A stretch of 64,000 nt of DNA from Canna indica (Eukaryota > Streptophyta > Magnoliopsida > Zingiberales > Cannaceae), in contig CP136896.1 of NCBI GenBank assembly GCA_034359265.1, positions 31,002,001 to 31,066,000 on the forward strand, in the 5' to 3' direction. The position numbers and the translations under genes are program-made. Shown in pieces: positions 32,967-45,361 of this stretch; positions within the stretch are counted from its first letter, which is position 1; every line of letters starts with the position of its first letter. The notes below the pieces were generated by a model. It searched no databases and had not been told where the DNA came from. It worked only from the letters and a program-made list of their open reading frames with translations.

Positions 32967-35900
32967 GCCATTAGTGTAAATTAGAAAACCCTGGGAATTA
33001 GAAAAGGCCCTAAAATTCACTAAGCTTAGTGAGCTCGTTGGAGGGCTATATAACCTAGACATTTTCATGGCACAAAAAATACCAGTAATTGTTCCTTAGG
33101 TAAAAATTAGATAACGAGATATTTTTAAGGATTTTTTGAAGCTTTTAGTCTACCTATATTTGACCCGGAAGATTATAAAATTTCTATTTTCCGAAAATTT
33201 ATACTAGACTCCAAAATTTAGATTTTGATTTTTAAGGATTTTGATTTTTTAGATATTTTTATTGAATCCAAACGGGGGCTAATCTTATATAATATTTATG
33301 TTTTAAAGTTATTAACTATTATATATGTTATAAATGTTAATTAGTAGACTTAGCGAAGATGGAACCCAGAAACGAACAAACAAACAGAAAAATCAGCCAA
33401 ACGGGTAGAAATTAGCCTGTTGGAAGAGTTGTTTTGGCTCTCTCATCTAGGGGCTTATATATACTAGCCCTTGAGTGTCTTCCTCCATTATCTTGACCTT
33501 CATTGAGCCATCCTTGGTCATCTCTAAAGATTTCTTGAGCTATTTCTTTGCAAACCCTAGTTCTCATAATAAAAACTTGATTTTGCCTTCTAAGCTTTCA
33601 TCGGTTCATCATTGAGGCATTAAGAGGAACTTGGAGTCGTGTTTGGAGCTAAGTATGAGTTTTATTATTTATTTGCTCCATTACTTGTGTATTTTATTGT
33701 TTATTTCATTGTATTTTCATTTGTGTAAACCTAGGTTGCTAGGTTTGATTAAGTTGGTGGTTGCCTTGGTGTTAAGGCTTAAATCCACCATTATAAACTT
33801 AGTTTACTAGAATTAGTTGAGTTGTCTCTTAGGTTGAGGTGGGAGAGTGCTCTCGATAGGAAGGCGGGATACTTTTGGGTGTGGAAGTAGCTTCGGTTTG
33901 AGAACAGAGACTTTCCGGTGTAAAGTCCTCTTTGTAAGGGAAATGATATAATCTAGTAAACCTATTTTGAAAATTCTAAGCGGGCTGCTTAGATAGCGAA
34001 GTAAGAATTGGGCCAAACCACTATAAATAATTGTGTTTGTATTGTTTACCTTGCGTTTCTTATTGCTTATCATTTATATCTTGCTTCTGTTTACTAGATT
34101 TTTGAATTGCCTAAGTTATCAAGTAAATGATTAAAACAAAAATTAGGGAAAAAGATTTAGATAACACACTATTCCCCATCCCTACTCTAATGTGGCTATT
34201 TCGCTAACAACCATTAGTGTAAATTAGAAAACCCTTGAAATTAGAAAAAGACCTGAAATTCTCTAAGCTTAGTGAGCTCCTTGAAGGGCTATATAACTTA
34301 GACATTTTATTGGAACCAAAAATACCGGTAATTGTTCCTTAGGTAAAAACTTGATAACGAGATATTTTAAAGGATTTTTTGGAAGCTTTTAGCCTACCCA
34401 TATTTGACCCGAAAGATTATAAAATTTTTATTTTCTGAAAATTTGTACTAGGCCCTAAAATTTAGATCTTGATTTTTAAGGATTTTGATTTTTTAGATAT
34501 TTTTATTGAATCCAAATGGGGGCTAATCTTATATAATATTCATGTTTTAAAGTTATTAACTATTATATATGTTATAAATGTTAATTAGTAGACTTAGCGA
34601 AAATAGAACCCAGAAATAAACTAACAAGCAAACAAATCAACCAAACCAAGCAGTCTGCCCGAGTTCGATCGATCGACTAGTCGACCAGCAGAAGGTGAAG
34701 GCATTTCAGTCAACTGAACGATGCCCATAATGGGCAGAATGCCTTCGATCGCTCGACGCTCGCTCAGTCGGTCGACCGACGATCAACCGACAAGCGACCG
34801 GGCGTCGCCAACGGGCAGAAATCATCCCATTGGTAGAGCTATTTTGGCTCTCTCTTCTTGGGGCTTATATATACTTGCCCTTGAGTGTCTTCCTCCATTA
34901 TCTTGACCTTCACTGAGCCATCCTTGATTATCTCTAAAGATTTCTTGAGCCATTTCTTTGCAAACCCTAGTTCTCATAATAAAAACTTGATTTTGCCTTC
35001 ATAGCTTTGATCGATTCATCATTGAGGCATCAAGTGGAACTAGGAGTCATGTTTGAAGCTAAGTAAAAGTTGTATTATTTATTTGCTCCATTACTTGTGT
35101 ATTTTATTGTTTATTTCATTGTATTTTCATTTGTGTAAACCTAGGTTGCTAGGTTTTATTGAGTTGGTGGTTGCCTTGGTGTTAAGGCTTAAATCCACCA
35201 TTGTAAACTTAGTTTACTAGGATTAGTTGAGTTGTCCCTTAGGTTGAGGTGGGAGAGTGCTCTCGATAGGAAGGCGGGATACTTTCAGGTGTGGAAGTGC
35301 CTTCGGTTTGAGAGCGGAGAATTTTCGGTCCAAAGTCCTCTTTGTAAGGGAAACTATATAATCTAGTAAACCTAGTTTGGAAATCGTAAGCGGGGTGCTT
35401 AGGTAGTGGAGTAGGCATTTGGCCAAACCACTATAAATAATTGTGTTAGCATTGTTTACCTTGCCTTTCTTATTGCTTATCATTTATATCTTGCTTCTGT
35501 TTACTACTCGATTTTTGAATTGCCTAAGTTATCAAGTAAATGATTAAAACAAAAATTAGGGAAAAAGATTTAGATAACACACTATTCCCCATCCCTACTC
35601 TAAAGTGGCTATTTCGCCAACAACCATTAGTGTAAATTAGAAAACCCTTGAAATTAGAAAAAGACCTGAAATTCTCTAAGCTTAGTGAGCTCCTTGAAGG
35701 GCTATATAACTTAGACATTTTATTGGAACCAAAAATACCGATAATTGTTCCTTAGGTAAAAACTTGATAACGAGATATTTTAAAGGATTTTTTGGAAGCT
35801 TTTAGCCTACCCATATTTGACCCGAAAGATTATAAAATTTTTATTTTCTGAAAATTTGTACTAGACCCTAAAATTTAGATCTTGATTTTTAAGGATTTTG

Positions 35901-37031
35901 ATTTTTTAGATATTTTTATTGAATCCAAATGGGGGCTAATCTTATATAATATTCATGTTTTAAAGTTATTAACTATTATATATGTTATAAATGTTAATTA
36001 GTAGACTTAGCGAAAATAGAACCCAGAAATAAACTAACAAGCAAACAAATCAACCAAACCAAGCAGTCTGCCCGAGTTCGATCGATCGACTAGTCGACCA
36101 GCAGAAGGTGAAGGCATTTCAGTCAACTGAACGATGCCCATAATGGGCAGAATGCCTTCGATCGCTCGACGCTCGCTCAGTCGGTCGACTGACGATCAAC
36201 CGACAAGCGACCGGGCATCGCCAACGGGCAGAAATCATCCCATTGGTAGAGCTATTTTGGCTCTCTCTTCTTGGGGCTTATATATACTTGCCCTTGAGTG
36301 TCTTCCTCCATTATCTTGACCTTCACTGAGCCATCCTTGATTATCTCTAAAGATTTCTTGAGCCATTTCTTTGCAAACCCTAGTTCTCATAATAAAAACT
36401 TGATTTTGCCTTCATAGCTTTGATCGATTCATCATTGAGGCATCAAGTGGAACTAGGAGTCATGTTTGAAGCTAAGTAAAAGTTGTATTATTTATTTGCT
36501 CCATTACTTGTGTATTTTATTGTTTATTTCATTGTATTTTCATTTGTGTAAACCTAGGTTGCTAGGTTTTATTGAGTTGGTGGTTGCCTTGGTGTTAAGG
36601 CTTAAATCCACCATTGTAAACTTAGTTTACTAGGATTAGTTGAGTTGTCCCTTAGGTTGAGGTGGGAGAGTGCTCTCGATAGGAAGGCGGGATACTTTCA
36701 GGTGTGGAAGTGCCTTCGGTTTGAGAGCGGAGACTTTTCGGTCCAAAGTCCTCTTTGTAAGGGAAACTATATAATCTAGTAAACCTAGTTTGGAAATCGT
36801 AAGCGGGGTGCTTAGGTAGTGGAGTAGGCATTTGGCCAAACCACTATAAATAATTGTGTTAGCATTGTTTACCTTGCCTTTCTTATTGCTTATCATTTAT
36901 ATATTGCTTCCGCTTACTACTCGATTTGTTAATTCCCTAAGTTATCAATTAAATGATTAAAACTGGAATTAGGCAAAATTATTTAGATAACACACTATTC
37001 ACCCCCCTCTAGTATGGCCGTTTCACCAACA
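32967..37031 (+). repeat. Tandem array of truncated A LTRs (U2-U4)
   Basis: Three head-to-tail units: 32967-34209, 34210-35622 and 35623-37031. Each starts CCATTAGTGTAAATTAGAAAACCC (or near it) and ends at an LTR terminus ending in AACA. All lack the TGTTGG start, and U2 also lacks the palindrome region. U3 and U4 are nearly identical over about 1.3 kb with 1413-bp spacing; I saw only a handful of substitutions. The last 100 bp of U3 resemble U2 rather than U4, placing the crossover point near 34080/35490. TATATATA boxes precede ACTTGCCC at 34870 and 36283. Confidence 0.88.
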
Positions 37032-37075
37032 GCCATTAGTGTAGGTAAGATGGTTAAACCTAAGCCTACAACCTT

Positions 37076-37087
37076 GCCCTGATATCA
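37076..37087 (-). promoter_or_regulatory. Degenerate primer-binding site
   Basis: On the minus strand TGATATCAGGGC follows the LTR end at 37090 by two bases and differs from TGGTATCAGAGC at two positions. It marks the following LTR as a 5' LTR read leftwards. Its interior is lost after about 45 bp, at the tandem array. Confidence 0.65.
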
Positions 37088-37904
37088 AATGTTGGGTGAA
37101 TGTCCACACTAGAAGGGGGGGTTGAATAGTGTGTATCTACTTTTACGTTTAATTAAATTATTTTCGGTTTTAACCAACTCAACTACCCAATTCAAGTTTC
37201 TTGATTCTTAGTGCGACTAGATGCTTTTACAATTATTTCGAGCACAAGCAAGAATCAAATTGGGCGATCAAGATAGCAATGCAAACACAACGTATATAGT
37301 GGTTCGGCCAAAACCACCTACTCCACTACCTTGGCTCCTTAACAAGGACTCTTAGAATGGACTCAACGAAGTTCAAGAGAGGTTAGGAAGCAAGTTTGAG
37401 GCTTGTATTTATAAGCCAAGGTGAGGGGACACCTCACAGCCAACCCAACGAGAAAAAATCTGCCCATTGGCACCGCACGGTCGATGGTCGGCTAAGGTCG
37501 GCTGTCGATCGGCCAAGCGAGCGGCCACTGACCGGGGCCTTCTACCCATTTTGGGCCAAGGCCGACTGATTGCCCGATCGACTGATCGTCGACCGGCCAT
37601 CGGCTGGAAACCTGGAAACTTGTTGTTGTGCTAATTTTTGCGAATTTGTCATGCGATGTTCGTTTTTGAGTTTCATCTTCAAGTTTTGACTTGAGATTTA
37701 TTATAATTAGGTTTGGGTTGATATCCTAGAGTCATATTACATTGATTTCTATTTCTAACCCTAGGAATCTATGCGATCGTCGTCAGAGCCATTTTTAACG
37801 TTTCTTCGTGTTAGTGTTAGCCTTTGCATGTTCAACAATCTATTTCTAACGCGTCAGCAATCTATGGTTCTCTTGTCAAACATGCAGCGCAGAAAGATAA
37901 CTTT

Positions 37905-38470
37905 TTGTCTCCTACAAAGAAAATAACTGTTGGACTATTTTATTAATGATGATTTTCTTTGTTGTCTCTGAAGATCTTTTAAATCATCATTAATTCTTTA
38001 TTTATCGGAATATCCGCTATAAATTATTTCGGGACATTACTCCTTGATCTTTATGATTTGTAGGAGTTATGCGTTGTCTATTTATTTTGAACCGATGACT
38101 GTTGATTGTTAAACTGATGGGGTCATTAAAACAAATAGTTATGGATAGCATTGATTCAGGTCTTTTGGATGTCTCATATAAATACCAATGAAAAGATCTG
38201 ATTTGCAGTTTTCTCTATGTACGTACACTGGATCGTCAATTATCAAGAGAAGTTGAGACTGCTGAGTGCAGACTGCTTAGTGCATACATTTCTTATCTTT
38301 AGGAGAAGATTGGTTTCTGGTGGATAGCTCACTACAACACAAGGCTGTGTGGAGGACGGAACTCTATGTCTGGGATGTCATAGAGAGGCAAGTTGGTATT
38401 TTCTTGTAATAGCTAGTATTTTTGTTATTTCCAATTCAGTGTAATACTGTAGTTGGGGTCGCGCTTTATT
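37905..38470 (+). mobile_element. Family D LTR fragment, inverted, inside A-h
   Basis: It matches the reverse complement of 40500-41080: TTTTGAACCGATGACT, GCATTGATTCAG, CATATAAA, GGACGGAACTCTA and AATAGCTAGT-like blocks in the same order. The boundaries are approximate and neither LTR terminus is recognisable. Confidence 0.6.
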
Positions 38471-38698
38471 GTGCCGCTGAGCTAGACGAGGAGATTTTTG
38501 ATGTAAAGGAGGTCATTGGTGTCAACCTCCACGACTTTGGATGAGAGGGAGCCGTTAGACGACATGTCATTGACCGTTGACACGACTGAGTTCGTCCTGC
38601 TGAGGAGGTTGGCATTCATGCTGTCGGATCGGATGCAGCATATCCTCAAGAAGAAATCCATGCGACTGCTCTAGAGCTGAACTCTGCTACAACTGAAC

Positions 38699-38700
<2 letters not shown>

Positions 38701-38758
<58 letters not shown>
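38701..38758. repeat. (GA)n microsatellite, 58 bp
   Basis: An uninterrupted AG/GA run lies between unrecognised sequence and the start of the A-h LTR. Confidence 0.95.
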
Positions 38759-38760
<2 letters not shown>

Positions 38761-38978
38761 TTAGTACATATACACAAATTTGACAAATGAAAGTACATGC
38801 CACAATTGAGACAAATGTCAAAATACTGGTTATATTTAGGTATTTTTCCTTTTCAAAATGAAGTTCGCACGCGAATCATTCCATCAATCTGAACTCAAAC
38901 ACTTGATAAAGTCACTAAATTAAGTTTGTTATCATCAAAATCAAGATGGTGACCAAGGTTGAAAACCTTAGTCCAACA

Positions 38979-39061
38979 ACAGTTGCAACTGACTTACAAC
39001 TAAGAATTGACTGATAATCCTTTTGCCAAATATAGCCAACACAACATAAGCCAAACACCAA
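38979..39061 (-). mobile_element. Short family D LTR / interior junction
   Basis: GCAACTGACTTACAACTAAGAA through TAGCCAACACAACATAAGCC matches 28670-28752, that is the first 60 bp of a D 3' LTR plus about 20 bp of interior. The LTR start is at 39042. It continues neither way, so it is a remnant flanking the A-h insertion. Confidence 0.6.
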
Positions 39062-40150
39062 TAGGAACAACAAAGTGAAGGGAAATTGATTACTTGTATT
39101 TACAAAGTACTTACAAGTATGGACAAAAACCCTTCAAGTCTCAAGCAAATGACTCGCCCACCAGCCCGGGTCTTGTGCTTCCCGCTCAAGACGTTCTCGC
39201 TCACTATGTACAAAAGGAATACAATGTTTTACACACACAGCCGACTCCACCACTCTCAAGACCAGCCAACCATTACAACATATACCCAAGTGCCCTTAAA
39301 TAGGGTAGAACTCGAGTAGACCAAAGGATCTTAGCCTTCGGATATGAATCAGGAACCAAATGGCAGTTACAACCACCACCAACTACACATCAACTGTTAC
39401 AACTTTTGGGAACTTCCCCAATTGCTTGTTGAGTGCAGGAACACAAGTCTGGCCACCACTTGGCCTTGGCCAAGTCCAATGTTGCCTCATGCATTCGGTC
39501 AGCTGAGCCGGACGCGCACTCGGCCCGTGCCACGCGCCGCTTGGACCATGGGCACACCAAGGCCATGACTTCCCCACCAATAAGCAGCCATGCTCTGCTC
39601 TTGCCCGCGCCAAGCTACGGACAGGGCTTTCCATCACCAAGGTCATGCATTTGCGCACCCGTGCCTCGCCATGGTCATGTGTCGCTTGCACTGCGTCGCG
39701 CCATTGCGCATGCGGTACCCTGCTGCTCCGCAACACCAACAAATACCCCACCCGATGCAGTTCCAACTGTGCCCCGCCCCGGGTGGGACTTGCTTTGCTC
39801 CGCATCTGGGCCATGCCAAGTCTTGCCCACTACCTGCCATGCCTTGCCCACGCCATTGCGCGTGCAGGCCTGCCGCCGAGCGACGCTCATGCCATTGCGC
39901 ACATGAGCTATCTTTGATCCGCAAAGCCATTAAAATACCTCTGTTTGGACGTCCATGCCCAAGGTGCGACACTTAGGCCATCCATGAGCTTTAGGGGTCT
40001 AACAGAGTCCCACTAACTTGAGTGTCGGAGTGTCTTTTGCATGCCCCCCTCCCCCATGGAGTTGCACTTGACCTGGAGAGACACTGAGCCGGACTGGACT
40101 ACTTCGATCCTCAAGCGGGAAGACACATCAATTAATTATAGGGGCTCTTT
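39062..40150 (-). mobile_element. GC-rich LTR-like region, unclassified
   Basis: On the minus strand a likely LTR start TGTCGCACCTTGGGC lies at 39974. A CpG-rich block follows (39470-39920), then a TATA-like TATTTAAGGG near 39300 and a GT-rich transcribed-region-like stretch. Many overlapping frames (up to 157 residues) occur in all directions because the block is GC-rich. None shows a domain. I see no pol sequence and no clear partner LTR, so the gypsy assignment is a guess. The 40000-40150 part (CCCACTAACTTGAGTGTCGGAG) is unrecognised. Confidence 0.35.
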
Positions 40151-40261
40151 TTTATATGGCCTTTTTGGGATACACATTTTAAAAAGTGACCCCTTTTTAT
40201 AAGTTCAACAAAAACTAGCCAAGAGAATATTTTTTTTGGACAAAAAATATCCTCATCAAAT

Positions 40262-41282
40262 CATTAATACCTGACCCGTATGATAAAAAGATGTGTTTTT
40301 ACAGTAGTCTCTAAAGGAATTTCTATTAATGGACAATTGAACGGGGAAGTTACAACTGCTATTGCAACTGTTTGCAAGTAGCAAACTAAGAACCAAAATA
40401 AAAACACACACAAACAATAATATTTGTTTTCGCAGTTCAGTGACAAAGCATGTCACCTAATCTGTGAGGCACTCACCGAATAGATGCCCAATCCACTATC
40501 AATAAGTACACTATTAGTTTCAGGATTTCACACACCGAAATCCAGCCATTCGTACTACAGTGAACTAAAAATAACAAAAACCTATTTGCTATTACAAGTG
40601 CATACTAACTTATCTCTCTATCACACCCCAACCACAGAGTTCTGTCCTCCACACAGTCCTTGTATTGTAGTGAGTTAGCAGCCCACAAACATCTTAGCTT
40701 CAAGATAAGAAATGTAGATTGTTGTCATCATCACACTCAGCAATTTTAACTCCTCAAATAACTGGCAACACAGTATACGTACAGTGGGGTTTTTTAATCA
40801 AATTTCTTCACCAGTGTTTATATGTGACAACTGATTAATCTGAATCAATGCTGACTTAACACTGATCATTGACATCATCAATTAAAAAAACAAATAGTCA
40901 TCGGTTCAAAAAGTCAGCTCTAAATCACTATAAAATAATGACTATAAAGATTAAAAAGTAACGCTTGGAAATAAATAAAGAGGACCAAAGGAGTAACGCC
41001 TGGAGATGATTAAACAGGACCTCTCCACTACTCATAACTTTAACCAGGCAATAAGAAGGTAATTAATGATGATTAAAAATATCATAGATATAAAAGAGAA
41101 TCATCATTAATACAAGAAACCAAATGTCATCATTTGTGCAACATCCTTATCCTAAAATCCACAGTTTACGGGAGCAATTGAAATTGTCCTCACACAGTTG
41201 TAACTGTCTTCTGTATAAGCAGAACTCCTCATAGTTGTGACTGTCCATTTAATTGAGAGACTTTTTCCAAATATAGCCAACA
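40262..41282 (-). mobile_element. Family D 3' LTR (D2)
   Basis: On the minus strand it starts TGTTGGCTATATTTGG at 41282, right after the purine run ACGGGGAGATTGTTAG. Its sense end is near 40262 (approximate). It is shorter than D1 but shares the same ordered blocks. A minus-strand TATA-like box (ACATATAAACAC) lies near 40820. Confidence 0.75.
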
Positions 41283-41784
41283 CTAACAATCTCCCCGTTT
41301 GGCTTATTTGGCAAAACCAATACTAGCAAAATCAACATCAGCAAGATAGATAACGAGAGAGTTAACGTAAGCAAAATAATTGTCAAAAAGATATTAAGAA
41401 AATCTCTAGTCAAGTCACAACCATCATCACGGTGTTACAACCACCACCACAGAACCAACAAAAAGTTACAACTAGTCAACATCAACATCAGTCATATAAC
41501 CAGTACCAGTCAAACAAGATAAAGTATCATCCAGAGATGTTTAAAGTAGCATCAACCATAGAGGTCCGGTTGAAACCATTAAAGAAACTAGTTAAATTAG
41601 AGTAGTAACTAAACCTTGTTCTCCCCCTTTTTGGCATAATAAGCCAAAGGAGAGAAAAAATATGTCAAAGTCACTCAGAACTGTGAGAACTACAAGAGTC
41701 AGAGATGCTACCAGAAGACAAGGAAGCAGGTCCTGCAGAAGCAGTTATGAAATATTCAATAATCTTTTTCTAAATATAGATTAA
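41283..41784 (-). other. 3' untranslated interior of D2 with two polypurine tracts
   Basis: The first purine tract (41284-41298) abuts the LTR. A second, stronger one (CCAAAAAGGGGGAG on the minus strand) lies at about 41621-41634 and is the one shared with the D fragment at 624-636. About 340 bp of non-coding sequence separates them. Confidence 0.55.
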
Positions 41785-43690
41785 CTACTGCTGTAGCTGA
41801 GCCATTGTCTCTCTTGCAGAAAATAGTTCATCAAGAATAGATCTTTCAGCGGTTGATGAAGTACCATAAGATTTCTTGAATGATCTTGAATCTGGCTGAG
41901 CCTCTATAGGAGTCCCTACCCTCTTCAGAATTTTATGATGAATTTTCAAAGAAGTACCCACTGGTTCAAGGACTTCCTCGGAATAACATTTAAATCCTTG
42001 CTTCTCCAAAATGTCATAGATCGGATTACGAAAAATCAAGAACATTCTTGACTTAGAATGTAGTCTAGACCTCAGAGAGACAATCTGATCAAATATTAAA
42101 CTACCAATGTCAAAATCAATCCCATTTGTAATTTTGTATAGTAACATTACCATTTCTTTGCTAAGGAAGGTAATGTGGGAGGTAGGGATCATCCAATAAT
42201 TTCTAGCAATAAAAAACAATACAGCATAAAAGGTGTTTAGAGAAGAGGATTTGATATCATATCCTCTTGTCCAATTTTTGACATTACCATTTGAAACCTC
42301 ATTTCCAACAGCTTTCAGGAAATCTGAGTTGGATTCATTAGGCATATCAGAAGAAGAAGAAAAAGGAGAAAGCCTACGAACTCATTGATTGTTTCATGAC
42401 TAAATGAGTACCATTTTCCTCTAACATAGACTTGATGAGTAAAATTCCAAAATAGTCATTTTGCAGAAGGATGTGACAGTCGTAAAAGAACCAAACAAAT
42501 TTCTCTTTTCAAGAGTTTCCAAAATAGGTTTGCATTTAAGAGAAATTTGATCTAAATCAAGAGGTCTATAATAGATTATACCTCTGGATTGAAGAGCTTT
42601 CCATGATGGAAAGAGATCATCATAGAAGAGTCCCTTGTGGAGTTTTCTAGCAGTAGCTTTCTTCTCAGACTTTCTTCCTGATTTTGAATGCTTTCTTCGA
42701 GAGGCAGGTGACCTTTTCTTCTCAGGGACAGAAACTTTTTCTTTTCCTTTAGAAATTTCTGGATTAGGTTTGCAATTCTTAGATTTCCTTAGTCAACAGC
42801 CTTGTCCAACAGTGGCTCATTATTAGAGTCTGTTTCCAATATTACAGTCTCCCTAGATATGAGCTTGGACTTCCCAAAATACTTCCTTTTGGAACTTCTT
42901 TTCATGTCAAATTGGCTTGGCAATTTTTTTTTCTTCTTGGCTAAACTAGACTTGACCTCACTTGAAGTGGATCCTTTTCTCAGTGTAGTAGGATCTTCAG
43001 GTGTTGTCATAATAGTTTCTTCAACAGTAGTCTGATTTACGTCCATAGTCTCTGGAATTGAAATTGAGTCAACTTCAGGTTCATGAGGGGTAGTTTCAAC
43101 AACAACAGGAGCAGTTTTGACTGCTTCATGACTAGGTGCAGTAGTATCAACTATTTCAGATACAAGAGCAGTAGTTTTAACTGCCTCAGTTACAATCCCA
43201 ACTGGGACAGTCTCAGTCATAAGAATCGGAGAAGGTTCTCTTTCAAGAACATCACCGATAGTTTCAACTGGAACATCATCCGTTGAGACTGGAGGTAGAC
43301 TATCACCATGGATTGTAGCAGATACATTAGTGGTAGAATCTGGTCCAGATGCAAGATCTTTCATACTAGAATATGTAGAGGTTAAAGTGGGACCAGTCTT
43401 CATTGGAATTGAGTCAAAATCTTCATCAACGACAACAATATTAATATCAAAACCAGGAGCTTTTTTCACTGGAGATGAAATCGGTAAGTTAATTTCAAAA
43501 TTGACTGTTCTAGAAGAATCATCAAGAGAAATAGAACCAGATGGAATATCAACATCATCTTTACACTCCCCCTCAGTAGATAATGTCTCCCCCTCAAGAA
43601 CAGAAACCCTAGATGGGGATTTGGGGGGTTTAGATGTCATACCTCTGCCACTTCTTCTCAGAGGTTGGTCAGCAGTGATGGGATGCGAAT
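41785..43690 (-). pseudogene. Accessory ORF of D2 (Transposase_32-like)
   Basis: Two long frames, 43736-42789 (its last coding part from about 43690) and 42345-41785, are linked by a broken stretch with stops near 42360-42790. The first is acidic and Ser/Thr/Val-rich (SGRGMTSKPPKSPSRVSVLEG..., then many TTVPVGIVTEAV-type repeats), like a disordered linker, ending in a Lys-rich segment. The second, 186 residues, has NWTRGYDIKSSSLNTFYA, HITFLSKEMVMLLYKITNGIDFDIGSLIFDQI and a C-terminal TAERSILDELF. This agrees with the 'putative plant transposon protein' pattern also seen at 10789-11599. The 5' end is cut by the C2 LTR. Confidence 0.6.
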
Positions 43691-43830
43691 AAGAAGTGCA
43701 AAAAAAATAGCGATTTAAAAATTCAAAATATCCCAAAAGAGTGATCTAGTTTAGCAACAATTAAGAAATTCAATCTACGAGTAGAAGGAGAAGGTATACC
43801 TTATATCGTGGTTGGTATGTTTGCTCCTAT

Positions 43831-45361
43831 TATTGGCTTTAGGTTTTCAACCTTAGTCTTAATCTCAGTTTTGATGATAACAAACATGGGACTAATGATT
43901 TCATTAAGAATATCTTTCAGGTTGCACATCAATTAGCGTTCGATGTCCTCGATCGGATAAATCGGAAGAAATCAGAAAATTGGAAGGACATTGATCGTCG
44001 CGCTTGGGTTCGTCGCAAAATTTTTCGAAGATCAACATGTTCACCAAAGTCATCTTGGACGAGACCAAAGATCACATGGAGAGCTCTCCAAGTTGATGCT
44101 CGTTGAAAGCCTGAACCTGAAAACGAAGCGCGAAAGAGAAAGGCTGAAGAAATCAAATTCAGCCTAGGAACGGTTGACCGGATAGTTGACCGAATAGGGT
44201 AAGAAATTGGCAGTAGCCAATTCGGTCGACTGGTCGATCGACCGAACACTGCCAAAAAAAAACTGGCAGTGGCTACTTGGGTCGATCGACCGACAGAGGC
44301 CAAAAATTAGGCAGTAGCTCGAGCGATCGACCGATCGGTCGACCGGATTGAGGATCGTGCGGTCGTGCCCCTGCTTCCTTTGCGTCAGTCAACCGATGGG
44401 TTGATCGGATTGCGGGAATGCAGTTTTGCGTCTGGCGATCGACCTATCGGTCGATCGCACAGAGAGAACAGGCAGCGGTCACTCCAGCGGTCAATCGGTC
44501 GGTCGATCGACCAATCGATCAAGTGTCTGCAACATATAGTTTTCTATTCGTTGAGCTACCGTTTCTTTGAGAGGGTATAAATATACCTCATCTACCTCAT
44601 TTTACCCTCCTCTCATTGTTTCAGAAATCATTGAGCATCAAAAAGAGAGATCTAAGCCTTCCAAAAGATTTAGTGTTTGCGCTCGGTTCTTCCGCCAACT
44701 ACTTCTTCAAGTGCACACTCTGCTCCTCAACTTGGGATTTGATTCGAGCTCTACTACTTGGCGAGTTGAAGGTTCCAAGGCTTGGAAAAGAGCTTTTAAT
44801 CTTGGTTTATCTTTTTAGCACTTTTGATTGTATCTTAACGTTTATTTGAACTTGTTTACTTTGAATTTGTGCGTGTGAAGACGTAGGCTGTTTAGGTCTT
44901 GTGTGGAAGTGGTTACCTCGTTGAGAAGGTGTAATGCCACTTGTGTAAACTTAGTTTTACTAGGATTAGTTGAGTTGTCCCTTAGGGTTGAGGTGGAAGA
45001 GTGCTCTCGATAAGAAGGCGGTGACTTAAGGGTGTGGAAGTGCCTTAGGTCAAGTGTGCGACTCTTCGAGTCAAAGTCCTCTGTGTAAGGGAAACCGATT
45101 TAATCTAGTTAAACTAGTTTGGAAATCCTAAGTGGGGTGCTTAGGTAGTGGAGTAGGCATTGGGGCTGAACCACTATAAATTTATGTGTTTGCATTGATT
45201 TATTGTCTGTATTAATTGTTTTATTATTTATCGCTTCCGCATCTAATCATCAAATTATAAATTGCCTAATTAGTTTAAGAGAACGATTAAACTCGAATTT
45301 AGGCTAAGTAATTATATAACACACTATTCACCTCCCCTCTAGTGTTGCCATTTCGACTACA
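43831..45361 (+). mobile_element. Family A solo LTR (A-i), TSD CCTAT
   Basis: It starts TATTGGCTTTAGG and ends CATTTCGACTACA, with a perfect 5-bp duplication CCTAT at 43826-43830 and 45362-45366. The interrupted host is continuous in C3 (near 880-900). GGTCGACC-type palindromes are dense at 44160-44520, and a TATA box (TATAAATATACC) begins at 44576. As in A-c and A-e the initial TG has become TA. No interior is present. Confidence 0.9.

Larger units (their letters stand above)
37090..38978 (-). mobile_element. Family A 5' LTR (A-h), interrupted
   Basis: On the minus strand it starts TGTTGGACTAAGGTTTTC at 38978 and ends CACCCAACA at 37090, next to the primer-binding site. Palindrome-derived GGTCGA and CGATCGAC motifs lie at 37480-37610, and a TATA box (TATAAATAC) near 37410. 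Between about 37905 and 38760 it holds foreign sequence: a plus-strand D LTR piece, about 230 bp that I do not recognise (38470-38700), and a GA microsatellite. Confidence 0.75.

Noticed and set aside
39433..39976. Overlapping ORFs of 90-157 residues in several frames
   Set aside because: The block is GC-rich and poor in stops on both strands; none of the translations shows a domain or repeat-free composition typical of a protein, and frames overlap on both strands.
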